Assembly: GCF_017358165.1 (NCBI RefSeq)
Contig: NZ_CP071446.1
Span: 868,001-932,000, forward strand
DNA: 64,000 nt
Source of the DNA: Thermosipho ferrireducens
Lineage (GTDB): Bacteria > Thermotogota > Thermotogae > Thermotogales > Fervidobacteriaceae
Direction of reading: 5' to 3'
The position numbers and the translations under genes are program-made. Numbering within the stretch: the first letter of the stretch is position 1; every line of letters begins with the position of its first letter. The notes beneath the pieces were generated by a model that was given only the letters and a program-made list of their open reading frames with translations, was not told the origin of the DNA and did not search any database. Of this stretch, positions 55,806-63,539 are shown one piece after another.

Positions 55806-55833
55806 TAAAAAAATCGCCTCCTGGAGAGGCGAT
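55806..55833 (-). terminator. riboswitch-controlled terminator upstream of asd
   Basis: Minus strand: stem ATCGCCTC / GAGGCGAT, 5-nt loop, then a run of eight T. It forms the OFF state of the lysine riboswitch. Its 5' arm (CGATCGCCTCTCC) can pair almost perfectly, with one mismatch, to the 3' P1 strand GGAGAGCCGATCG, at + coordinates 55870-55882. Confidence 0.92.
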
Positions 55834-55869
55834 CGTTGCGGTGATAATATAGTTGTAGATACTCCGCTC

Positions 55870-56040
55870 CGATCGGCTCTCCACGGAAAAATCCGTGACA
55901 GTGACACAGGTATTCCCTGTGCCCCCAGGCATGTAAGGTAGGGGAAACCTTACACCCTTCGGCGTCTTCGCCTTTCAGGCTTTCCCTATATCCCCCATTG
56001 ATGGAAAGCCTTACTCATCTCAGACGCGCCTCCGATCGTT
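55870..56040 (-). promoter_or_regulatory. lysine riboswitch (L box) aptamer
   Basis: Minus-strand RNA contains the hallmark blocks GGAGGCGCG, GAGATGAGTA, GAAAGCCTGAAAGGCG, AAGACGCCGAAGGG, GCCTGGGGGCAC and CACTGTCACGGA, in the order and spacing of the T. maritima asd lysine riboswitch. P1 pairs CGATCGG (about 56038-56032) with CCGATCG (about 55876-55870). Lysine binding stabilises P1 and frees the terminator; without lysine the P1 3' strand acts as antiterminator. It controls asd and the genes behind it. Confidence 0.96.
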
Positions 56041-56050
56041 CATAAAGCAA

Positions 56051-56079
56051 ATTATTAACTTTGGTTTAATTGTACACAA
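56051..56079 (-). promoter_or_regulatory. promoter of the lysine operon
   Basis: Minus strand TTGTGT (56079-56074), 17-nt spacer, AATAAT (56056-56051), about 10 nt before the riboswitch 5' end. It is back-to-back with the SDR gene promoter region; I see nothing else in 56080-56200. Confidence 0.65.
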
Positions 56080-56212
56080 AATTCTATATTTATGTGTTAC
56101 AAAAAAGTTAACAAACACGACGGAAGATGTGAGAAGTTTTAACATATGAATATTAATTGTTGCGACCAATTTTCGTGTGTATTTGTGTCGAGAGTTAAAT
56201 ATTATAAAATAT

Positions 56213-56220
56213 GGTAAAAT
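56213..56220 (+). promoter_or_regulatory. extended -10 element upstream of the SDR gene
   Basis: TATGGTAAAAT ends at 56220, 36 nt before the ATG. No convincing -35 is visible at 16-18 nt spacing, so the promoter relies on the extended -10. Confidence 0.45.
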
Positions 56221-56255
56221 AAAGTATTAAAAATTGTTCAAGGAGAGATTATGAA

Positions 56256-57497
56256 ATGCTAATAGAGAAATTAGGTTTAGATCGAAAAACTTTTACAGGT
56301 AAAACTGCTGTAGTAACAGGAGCTGGTCAGGGAATAGGAAAAGAATTAGCAAGGGCTCTTGCATGGCTTGGAGCAAGAGTTATTATTGCAGAAATAAACG
56401 AAAAAACAGGAGTGGAAACCGAAAAACAAATACGTTCTGAAGATGGGACAGTACTGTTTGTTCGAGCCGATGTGGGGGACAGGAAAAGTATTTACAACTT
56501 AAAGAAAATAGTCGCTAAAAAATTTGGTAAAGTTGATATATTGGTTAACAACGCGATTATATACCGACCTGGTTCTATACTTGAGCTTCCCATCGAAACA
56601 TGGGATGAGGTCTACAGAGTTAACATTCGTGGAGCTGTAATGGGAATTAAAGCCTTCCTCCCGGATATGCTTCAGCAGGGACATGGTGTGATCGTAACTG
56701 TTACTTCCAGTGAAGGGATGCCGTACATGGCGTCATACTTTGCATCAAAAGCTGCTTTGAGATCCATAGGTCTTTCCCTTGCTCAGGAACTTAAAAACAC
56801 TGGTGTGTACGCATTTGTCTTTGCCCCGGGAATGGTCGATACACCTGGTGGAAATGCGGCATTTGAGGCGTTAGCTCCAAAGTACGGAATGACATATCAG
56901 GAATTCGTAGCTATGAGTCCAAATCCAGGATTTGATGGTTTAATGCCGCCTGAGGCATGTGCAGCAGGTCTGGCATATCTTATCGCTTACGCCAACGAAT
57001 ACCATGGACAGGTTGTCGATCCTTTCCAGCCACTTATCAGGACAGGTATCTTAAAATTCTCATGTTCAGGAAAAAGAAGCGAAATCGATTCACAAGAATT
57101 GAAATTGATATTGGAACTTACCACAAAAGTTAAGAAAGTACTTGGGGATGTTGAAAGAGAAACTAACGAGCTTGATTTATTCAGGCGAATGTGGGTTAAT
57201 CGAGCATTTCAGCAAAGAACAGGAATGAGCATAAAAAACTGGATTGAAAATATTGCAAAGCTGATTGAACAGCTCGAAAACTTGAAAAAAGAAACGGGTA
57301 AAGTTAATGAATTTCTTAACACCGTATCCTGGTTGAAACCTTATCTTGAAAGACTTGCGGAATATTTCAAGAAAAATAAGCAGGATGCACGAGGATATTT
57401 CAAAGATTCAGGAAAGCTTGAATACGCGCTAAAAATTCTCAATGAAAGGCAGGATATTGTACAGAAACTTATACTTGAACTGGAAAAAATCAGTTAA
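56256..57497 (+). CDS. short-chain dehydrogenase/reductase with long helical C-terminal extension
   Basis: 413 residues. Residues 1-255 are a classical SDR: cofactor motif TGAGQGIGKE (about 22-31), NNA-type segment LVNNAI (about 94-99), and catalytic YFASK preceded by SS. Residues about 265-413 are an extra, strongly helical, charged region with heptad-like stretches (LELTTKVKKVLGDVERETNEL; LERLAEYFKKNKQDARGYF) that ordinary 250-residue SDRs lack; I do not recognise it. The DNA appears richer in G and C than neighbouring genes (by eye). SD GGAGAG at good spacing. Convergent with a decayed remnant. Confidence 0.85.
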   Translation: MLIEKLGLDRKTFTGKTAVVTGAGQGIGKELARALAWLGARVIIAEINEKTGVETEKQIRSEDGTVLFVRADVGDRKSIYNLKKIVAKKFGKVDILVNNAIIYRPGSILELPIETWDEVYRVNIRGAVMGIKAFLPDMLQQGHGVIVTVTSSEGMPYMASYFASKAALRSIGLSLAQELKNTGVYAFVFAPGMVDTPGGNAAFEALAPKYGMTYQEFVAMSPNPGFDGLMPPEACAAGLAYLIAYANEYHGQVVDPFQPLIRTGILKFSCSGKRSEIDSQELKLILELTTKVKKVLGDVERETNELDLFRRMWVNRAFQQRTGMSIKNWIENIAKLIEQLENLKKETGKVNEFLNTVSWLKPYLERLAEYFKKNKQDARGYFKDSGKLEYALKILNERQDIVQKLILELEKIS

Positions 57498-57780
57498 GCC
57501 ACAAAAATTTCAGAACTCTGTACATGAAGACGGCATCAAGTCCTATCGCTGATTTATCAGGGGGCAATGCCCTCGGATCATGTATCATACATGGTTCAAA
57601 TTCCGTTACTGGTAAATCCCACCACATCTGAGGTTTCTTATCAAAAACAACTCTGATATTTTTCGCGTATCTTCTTCTGTCTTCCCGGAAACAATAACAT
57701 CTCTACATTTATTTTACCTGGATGTTGGAACAGGAATACCTGTTGGTATTTTTATCATTGCAAAATCCCTGGATAATCTG
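57490..57780 (-). pseudogene. decayed gene remnant
   Basis: Three adjacent protein-like stretches in different frames on the minus strand: IPTGIPVPTSR then stop (about 57775-57722), DVIVSGKTEEDTRK (about 57700-57655), and a 70-codon frame ending at 57490 that includes MWWDLPVTEFEPCMIHDPRA and DKSAIGLDAVF. No start codon or ribosome site serves them as a unit, so frameshifts and a stop have broken one ancestral gene. I cannot name the family. It fills the gap between the SDR gene and the CRISPR array. Confidence 0.5.
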
Positions 57781-57796
57781 AATAGATGTAATTCAA

Positions 57797-58726
57797 AAAT
57801 TCATTCCTTATAGGTAGAAGCTAAACATTTTATAAAGGATTTAGAAAAAAAGTGGAGCAAGTAAGCTCGTTTTCATTCCTTATAGGTAGAAGCTAAACCG
57901 AAATTTATGTTTAAAAAAATAATGATTATTATTGGTGTTTTCATTCCTTATAGGTAGAAGCTAAACCGTACGAACGAAAGCACTATTATTTTGTGGATGT
58001 TGTTTTCATGTTTTCATTCCTTATAGGTAGAAGCTAAACCGATAGTAGAAGAATAATGTTACCCCCCGCAGGCAAAAGTTTTCATTCCTTATAGGTAGAA
58101 GCTAAACCATACATAGTTTGCATTCTTAGTAATTAATCCATCTATGTTTTCATTCCTTATAGGTAGAAGCTAAACCTCTTTGAAAAGTGAATAGCCAGGA
58201 AACCCGAATAGGGGTTTTCATTCCTTATAGGTAGAAGCTAAACCTGAAATAATACAAGAATTGAAGGACTGGGGATGGCTTGTTTTCATTCCTTATAGGT
58301 AGAAGCTAAACCAGGCCCTTGATAGTAGAGGAGTAGTATGGAGGTGGTTTTGTTTTCATTCCTTATAGGTAGAAGCTAAACCGATATTATAAAAGAAGCT
58401 TTAGACAATGCACAAGCCAAATGTTTTCATTCCTTATAGGTAGAAGCTAAACAACAAATGAAGAGGTTATATAATGATTTAAAGAAGTTTGTTTTCATTC
58501 CTTATAGGTAGAAGCTAAACGTTCATACTGATAAGCTTGACTAAAAGCCGATATATGTTTTCATTCCTTATAGGTAGAAGCTAAACCCTCAATGTACGAA
58601 CATAATACCATTGGCAGGTTCATACTGTTTTCATTCCTTATAGGTAGAAGCTAAACTTATGGATAAATTGGCGTTGTTTAAGGAATTTAAATCAGGGTTT
58701 TCATTCCTTATAGGTAGAAGCTAAAC
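57797..58726 (-). CRISPR. CRISPR array, 14 repeats and 13 spacers
   Basis: Repeat is 30 nt. In minus-strand orientation it begins GTTTAGCTTCTACC and ends AAGGAATGAAAAC, giving an 8-nt tag ATGAAAAC of the kind that type I-B/III handles carry. Thirteen copies are identical (e.g. 57869-57898, 58697-58726); the leftmost (57797-57826) has lost its last bases in this orientation, as leader-distal copies often do. Spacers are 36-43 nt, mostly 38. I infer minus-strand transcription, with the leader to the right of 58726 next to the csm/cas6 operon. Confidence 0.97.
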
Positions 58727-58990
58727 CCGTAAGAAATTATATAATATAAGGCTTTGCGAAAAGTTACATTCCGATTAGAAAGAAGTTAATTAAAAGTAAA
58801 GTCGTTTATTTATGCGCCTTTACATGCGTTTTTTGTCCCGATAAAATTGGCTGTTTTTCACCATTTTTCACTCGTTTACTTAAACTTTACAATGTTAAGA
58901 AAGCGTGGTTGTTTATTCACGCTGGTTTAGATATAAAATGTTAACGGATGGTGAACGAGGGTGATATAGAGATATTTTGTTAATTTTATT
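58727..58990 (-). promoter_or_regulatory. putative CRISPR leader with a decayed repeat-like copy
   Basis: AT-rich non-coding stretch between the array and the REP cluster. At 58762-58791 a sequence matches the repeat at 19 of 30 positions (blocks CATTCC, TAG, AGAAG, TAA), 35 nt beyond the last full repeat, i.e. about one spacer length. TATAAT-like bases lie just before the first repeat on the minus strand, but a clear -35 is not seen. Confidence 0.5.
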
Positions 58991-58994
58991 ATTT

Positions 58995-59310
58995 AAGATT
59001 CCCCGCCCTTCGGATTCGGAATGACATGGAGAAGGGGGAGCCTCGCCAGTTATAAGATTCCTCGTCGCTGAGCTCCTCGGAATGACAGGGATGGGTTAAA
59101 TTCCTCGTCACATACGCTCCTCGGAATGACGGGGGAGGGGGGTTCCTTGCCTTTTACGCTCCTTGGAATGTCAACCTTTTTTGTCATCCTGAGCGTAGCG
59201 AAGGATCTTGTTTTTTTACCAACCTTGTTAACTCTCGCCAACCTCGCTAACTTCGCTAAACTCGCCAATCTCGCTAACCTAAGCGTATGTAAGAGATCTT
59301 GTTTTTTACT
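58995..59310. repeat. second REP-like and CTCGCCAAC-type repeat cluster
   Basis: Units like AGATTCCTCGTCGCTGAGCTCCTCGGAATGACA at about 58995, 59054, 59097 and 59142, one inverted unit TGTCATCCTGAGCGTAGCGAAGG at 59183, then short tandem variants of AACCTCGCTAACTCTCGCC at 59217-59280, and a final AAGAGATCTTGTTTTTTACTAAA. Same families as at 6858-7167, with the tandem part in the opposite orientation. Open frames across it are not genes. It separates cas6 from the leader. Confidence 0.85.
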
Positions 59311-59366
59311 AAATCTCTATAGCCTTGCTAAATACGCAATTTACATTAATAATAGAAAAACATATA

Positions 59367-60101
59367 TTATTTTTTTATAGTTTCAATCAAGCCAAATCCT
59401 AATGAATTTTTAGCACCAAGTCCTGTTTCATAAGCTATTTTCAAAAGCATAGGATCACCATATAAATCAAACGCAGTCATCCACCCTGTTATTTTAAATC
59501 CTTTGTATATAACTTGAACTTTTTTTGGTTTTTTTCCTGCATGAATTACTGAAATTCTACCCTCAGGTAGTTTTGAATGTATTGTTTGATATTTTTTAAT
59601 CAAATTCTTCTCCAATAACTCCTGGAACTTTTTATCATCTGGATGATAAAACAAAGTCTTTTTCCTTCCAAAATTATCTAAATATGTTGAGTATACAGTT
59701 ACCGGTGATCTGGTAACTACTTTTAATTCATCAGCTGGCTCGAAATTTTTTGCTATAACAGTATCTATTTGTAATATATTCCTTCCTAATCTTATTTCTC
59801 CAAATTTCAATAAAGTTTGCATTAAATAATTGCAGAAATTATCGTCCATGGAAGATATTATCAACTTTACTTTGTTAAAAAACATTATACTATTTTTTTC
59901 TTTATTTATTTCAAAATTTCCTAAAAGTCGAGAAAATGTGTATAATTTAAATTTTCTTTTTTCAAAAGCAAATCCCTCATCGTGAATAAATTTTCTATAT
60001 TCGTCACTATTTATTAGATTCAAAATAGCAGCTTGTAACATATGGTTGTAATCAATGGGAAGTTCAACAGTATCAAGGGAGAAATTAACGTATAACCTCA
60101 G
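59367..60101 (-). CDS. cas6: CRISPR pre-crRNA endoribonuclease Cas6, CTG start
   Basis: 244 residues when started at CTG 60101, giving MRLYVNFSLDTVELPIDYNH, the normal Cas6 N-terminus. The first ATG (60041) would cut off the first RAMP strand. CTG overlaps the upstream stop as CTGA, with GGAGGG six bases before it. His40 (FIHDEGF) aligns with the general-base histidine of Cas6; FKLYTFSRLLG follows, and the C-terminus has the glycine-rich loop GLGAKNSLGFG. It should cut the array transcript in each repeat. Confidence 0.9.
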   Translation of the reverse strand: MRLYVNFSLDTVELPIDYNHMLQAAILNLINSDEYRKFIHDEGFAFEKRKFKLYTFSRLLGNFEINKEKNSIMFFNKVKLIISSMDDNFCNYLMQTLLKFGEIRLGRNILQIDTVIAKNFEPADELKVVTRSPVTVYSTYLDNFGRKKTLFYHPDDKKFQELLEKNLIKKYQTIHSKLPEGRISVIHAGKKPKKVQVIYKGFKITGWMTAFDLYGDPMLLKIAYETGLGAKNSLGFGLIETIKK

Positions 60102-60718
60102 AAAAATCCCTCCATAATATATCTATTATTTTTTCTAAAATCTTGATTACCCATAATATAACCTGAAAAACCTGAATCACTGTCTAAACCTAATATATTT
60201 GCCAAATAAATTAATTCAGATGATCCATATAAATAAATTTTTTTAAATTTTTCTTTCTTTGATTCTCTAAAAATAATTAAAAAAGAATTGTTATCTGGTT
60301 CTTTATTGAAAATTCTTCTATATTTTTCAATAAGTTTTTTCCTTATTGATTCGCTCATAATTATTTGATTTCCACTATACTGTTTCACTTGTGAAATTAA
60401 GTATCCTTCATAAAATTGCTCGATTTTTTTAACGAAAACATTTTGTGGCCTTTCTTTACCAAAAAAGTTATAATTCAACAATCTAGGAATAGTAGACGAT
60501 AATTTTTCACAATATAAAGTTTTAATTGAAATGAAAGACTTTCCTAATATATAGCACCCATTCTCGGAACGAAATTTCTTTTTAGCAAAAAAACCAAAAA
60601 AGTTGTAATATTCAAATCCTATCTTATCAAAAGTAAATTTTAAATTTTGTAATCTTCTAGAGTCTAACAAAAATGGGAATTTGAAATAAAATTCAATATT
60701 TATATTCACGCCAAACAT
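60098..60718 (-). CDS. unrecognised RAMP-like protein between csm5 and cas6
   Basis: 206 residues, not a family I recognise. The N-terminus VNINIEFYFKFPFLLDSRR looks like the first strand of a RAMP ferredoxin fold, and GLDSDSGFSGYIMG (177-190) near the C-terminus resembles a weakened glycine-rich loop of Cas6 or Cas5. No Cas6-type histidine motif, HEPN or CARF motif is visible. SD GGAG five bases before the ATG; 9 bp after csm5 and CTGA-coupled to cas6, so it belongs to the Csm operon. It could be a second inactive Cas6-like subunit or a new accessory protein. Confidence 0.75.
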   Translation of the reverse strand: MFGVNINIEFYFKFPFLLDSRRLQNLKFTFDKIGFEYYNFFGFFAKKKFRSENGCYILGKSFISIKTLYCEKLSSTIPRLLNYNFFGKERPQNVFVKKIEQFYEGYLISQVKQYSGNQIIMSESIRKKLIEKYRRIFNKEPDNNSFLIIFRESKKEKFKKIYLYGSSELIYLANILGLDSDSGFSGYIMGNQDFRKNNRYIMEGFF

Positions 60719-60727
60719 AATTGCTCC

Positions 60728-61768
60728 TTAATTTAAAGTAATTTTAGCCCAACCTAAAGGAATCCAATAATTTCCCTCTTTTATTACTCTTCTAGTTTTA
60801 GGAAAAAGCTTAACACTAATTTTCCTCCCTCTATTTCCTAAAATTTTTTTCAAATTCCCTATACTTTTAGAATCCATACTTTTCACAAGTGTTTTAGAAT
60901 AAAAACCTGTTGAAGCACCCAACTGTACTAAAAATTGATTTTCAGACAATTTTATTGAGCTTAAATATTTGTAAAACTTAAGTAAAGGTAAAACTTTATA
61001 ACGTTCCAAGATACTTAATTCATGATCAACATAATCTTCATATCCTTTTTTTAATCTTTCGACGAAGTTATCAAGTATTTCTGAATTTTTTATAAAATTA
61101 CTATTCATAAATCTATAATCTATTACAATTTCTCCACGTAGTTTTATACCTTTATCCAAAACTTCATAGTACAAAGGGATAGATTTCTTATTTTCATTCA
61201 ACTTTACAACTTCTATCATCTTAACCTTTAGATTTTTAACATCAATTGTTTCACTATCAAAAATTTTTAACATCCTAAAAGGTGATTCATTAGGAGTTCC
61301 AAATAACTCTCTATCAACAGTATCATCAAAAAATTTTGATTTTCCATATGAAGTTTTGAATAATTTCACAGAATATTTTTCTGTATACTTTGTACCTTTA
61401 ATCAAAAAAGTCCTTATAGCTCCTTTTAAAGAAGAACCTGGTATGTAAGGCCTCCCAGCCGTTTTTACAAATTCATTTATTCTAAGGTTTCTTGGCAAAT
61501 ATCCTTTCAAACTATGTTTTATGTATTTTGAATAATCCACATTAAAAAACCTTAATACTTTTTTTATTTCTTCAGAACTTTCTAATATTTCTGGATATTC
61601 AATTAAATAATTAAGGAAATTTTCTTCTTGAGACATTAACTTCTGAAAATCTAAAACATATGCACTATTCCCATCTTTAATTACTTCGAAACTCTGAATA
61701 ACTTCTCCTGAACAAATTGCCAATGGGGTAATTATTTCAAGTTCATACTTATATTTTTTTATTTTCAT
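60728..61768 (-). CDS. csm5: type III-A CRISPR RAMP protein Csm5
   Basis: 346 residues. IITPLAICSGE at the start, IPGSSLKGAIRTFLIKGT (RAMP glycine loop near 110) and VQLGASTGFYSKTLV near 285 are Csm5 features. It caps the 3' end of the crRNA backbone in the Csm complex and takes part in crRNA maturation. ATGA overlap with csm4, SD GGAGG. Confidence 0.92.
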   Translation of the reverse strand: MKIKKYKYELEIITPLAICSGEVIQSFEVIKDGNSAYVLDFQKLMSQEENFLNYLIEYPEILESSEEIKKVLRFFNVDYSKYIKHSLKGYLPRNLRINEFVKTAGRPYIPGSSLKGAIRTFLIKGTKYTEKYSVKLFKTSYGKSKFFDDTVDRELFGTPNESPFRMLKIFDSETIDVKNLKVKMIEVVKLNENKKSIPLYYEVLDKGIKLRGEIVIDYRFMNSNFIKNSEILDNFVERLKKGYEDYVDHELSILERYKVLPLLKFYKYLSSIKLSENQFLVQLGASTGFYSKTLVKSMDSKSIGNLKKILGNRGRKISVKLFPKTRRVIKEGNYWIPLGWAKITLN

Positions 61769-62694
61769 ATTGTGCCTCCTTTATTAATTGGGATTAAATA
61801 GGCACGGCCAAATTTTAATACCTTATGTTTAAATAAATCCGGAGTTGTATCTAAAATTTTTCCAACTATTCTTCCTTCCAAAACACTTCCTTCTTCAAAG
61901 AATCTTATTAAAGGCTGTCTTTTGGTAGAATCGTAAAGTGAATAAATAAATCCAGTTTTTTCTGCTAATTTATAATACTTAAACTTCGAAACTTCTTCCG
62001 AATTTTTTGGAAAGCACAAAGAAAGTAACAAATAATTTGAATCATCTTTTTGTTCAAATTTTATTTCCTCCAATTCAAAATCAAAATTTCCCAGTCCATA
62101 GGTTCTTTCGCCCCCTAATCCCTCATCACTTAACAACTTTAATGATGCTAGTATTTCTTTCTCCAAAGATTCATCAACATCAAGTACAAACCAAAGTCCC
62201 GCATTTTCTTTAAACCTAACAGAAGAAAAATAATAAATATTGGTTTCATTAGTGATTCTGTCAACTGCTATCCGAGGCCTTTCTTCAATGTTGAAAGGAA
62301 AAATAACCTCATCATCTGAAGCAAATATTCCATCAACAATTAATTTGTCATATTTTCCTATTAAAATTTCCTCACTAACGTACTTAACTTTTTTTAATTT
62401 TTTAAAATCATAACCTTGACCTTTTACAAACCTATAACCCAGAGGTTTTGGATAAAAATACTTACCGTCTATATAATAAAAAGCAGAAGATAACGAAAAA
62501 ACTTCAGGGTTTTTCAATAATTTATTTACAAATTTCTCAGTTTTTTCCTTACCATATAACAAATTATATGCATTAGTTATTCCAGAAAACAAAGTATCTG
62601 AATGAATAATAGAATCTGTTAAATTGTAAACTCCCTCTTTAATCCCTATATGAAAAGGAGATTTAAATTTTAATTTCACCCTATAACTTTTCAT
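61765..62694 (-). CDS. csm4: type III-A CRISPR RAMP protein Csm4
   Basis: About 309 residues from ATG 62694 (MKSYRVKLKFKSPFHIG); a GTG at 62709 would add five residues and overlap csm3. SIIHSDTLFSGITNAY (about 25-40) and SDEGLGGERTYGLGNF (about 193-208) are Csm4 motifs. Binds the crRNA 5' tag and Cas10 in the complex. Placed between csm3 and csm5 as usual. Confidence 0.93.
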   Translation of the reverse strand: MKSYRVKLKFKSPFHIGIKEGVYNLTDSIIHSDTLFSGITNAYNLLYGKEKTEKFVNKLLKNPEVFSLSSAFYYIDGKYFYPKPLGYRFVKGQGYDFKKLKKVKYVSEEILIGKYDKLIVDGIFASDDEVIFPFNIEERPRIAVDRITNETNIYYFSSVRFKENAGLWFVLDVDESLEKEILASLKLLSDEGLGGERTYGLGNFDFELEEIKFEQKDDSNYLLLSLCFPKNSEEVSKFKYYKLAEKTGFIYSLYDSTKRQPLIRFFEEGSVLEGRIVGKILDTTPDLFKHKVLKFGRAYLIPINKGGTI

Positions 62695-62698
62695 ATTA

Positions 62699-63523
62699 TC
62701 ATTCCCCACTTAATAATTTATTTTCTAATTCCTCCCAATTAACCTCTTCAAGATTAACTTCCACACATTTTTCACCAATTTTTGGATTTTCATAAAAGTT
62801 TTTATTCCTGAACTTTATCTTTACATCTTTAAACTTTATCTTTCCATATCCCCTTGAACCACTACCACCTAAATAATCATCCTCAAGTAGCATCATTGCC
62901 CTTAAAAACTCTTTTAAATATTTAATTCCATCCCCTTCATATACATTAATCACAAATTCAGATGAAAATCTTGCACCAGCTGGAACTCTTTCGGTTTTCC
63001 TTGGATGTGCAATTGCTGTAATTCTATCCAGATTATTTTCATTTTTAACTTCTGTATATTTAGTTTCCAAATACTCCATCATTTCAGGTGTAATACTATC
63101 TTCAATTAGCAAAGAATCCCTTACAATTAATCTTGTTGGCATTAAGTTTTTAAATTCTTCTTCTTTTTTTTCTTTGTCACTAACAAATTTATGTTTTCCG
63201 TGGTTTCGTCCAAACAAATTGCATACTGGACAATCCTCTTCATCGCACATATGAATTTTTATACTTTGGCTTTCACTATCTTTTTTTACTGTGTAAACTA
63301 ACAAATCAGGTTTTATCTTCTCATGATAATATTCCATCAAAGTTCTTAATTTCCCCTTTAAACTTGAACCAGGAATATACGGTCTTCCCAATGAATCTTT
63401 AATTACAGGATTATCTATACCACCAATTTCCATATTATTTTCTTCTGTGCCAATATGTAAACCTGTTTCTAATTCGATCTCACTCTCAATTATAAATTTT
63501 CCAACAAACTTTATCTCTTTCAT
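62699..63523 (-). CDS. csm3: type III-A CRISPR backbone RNase Csm3
   Basis: 274 residues from ATG 63523 with GGGGG seven bases upstream; the longer start at 63556 overlaps csm2. Starts MKEIKFVGKFIIESEIELET. GLHIG precedes GGIDNP, whose Asp37 aligns with the catalytic Asp33 of Streptococcus thermophilus Csm3; then YIPGSSLKGKLR, a cysteine-rich insert MCDEEDCPVCNLFGRN that may bind zinc, and GGSGSRGYGKI. It cuts target RNA at 6-nt steps. Confidence 0.95.
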   Translation of the reverse strand: MKEIKFVGKFIIESEIELETGLHIGTEENNMEIGGIDNPVIKDSLGRPYIPGSSLKGKLRTLMEYYHEKIKPDLLVYTVKKDSESQSIKIHMCDEEDCPVCNLFGRNHGKHKFVSDKEKKEEEFKNLMPTRLIVRDSLLIEDSITPEMMEYLETKYTEVKNENNLDRITAIAHPRKTERVPAGARFSSEFVINVYEGDGIKYLKEFLRAMMLLEDDYLGGSGSRGYGKIKFKDVKIKFRNKNFYENPKIGEKCVEVNLEEVNWEELENKLLSGE

Positions 63524-63539
63524 ATTTTTACCCCCTTTA

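Noticed and set aside
55788-55907. Forty-codon upstream extension of asd
   Set aside because: It reads through the riboswitch terminator; GTG at 55787 has its own SD and gives the family N-terminus.
57797-57826. Leader on the left side of the array with plus-strand transcription
   Set aside because: The left flank contains decayed coding sequence rather than an AT-rich leader, and the leftmost repeat is eroded. Plus-strand reading is not fully excluded.
59050-59380. Open frames on both strands in the 59-kb repeat cluster
   Set aside because: They translate the repeat units (for example repeated LANLAN-like residues) and lack start signals.
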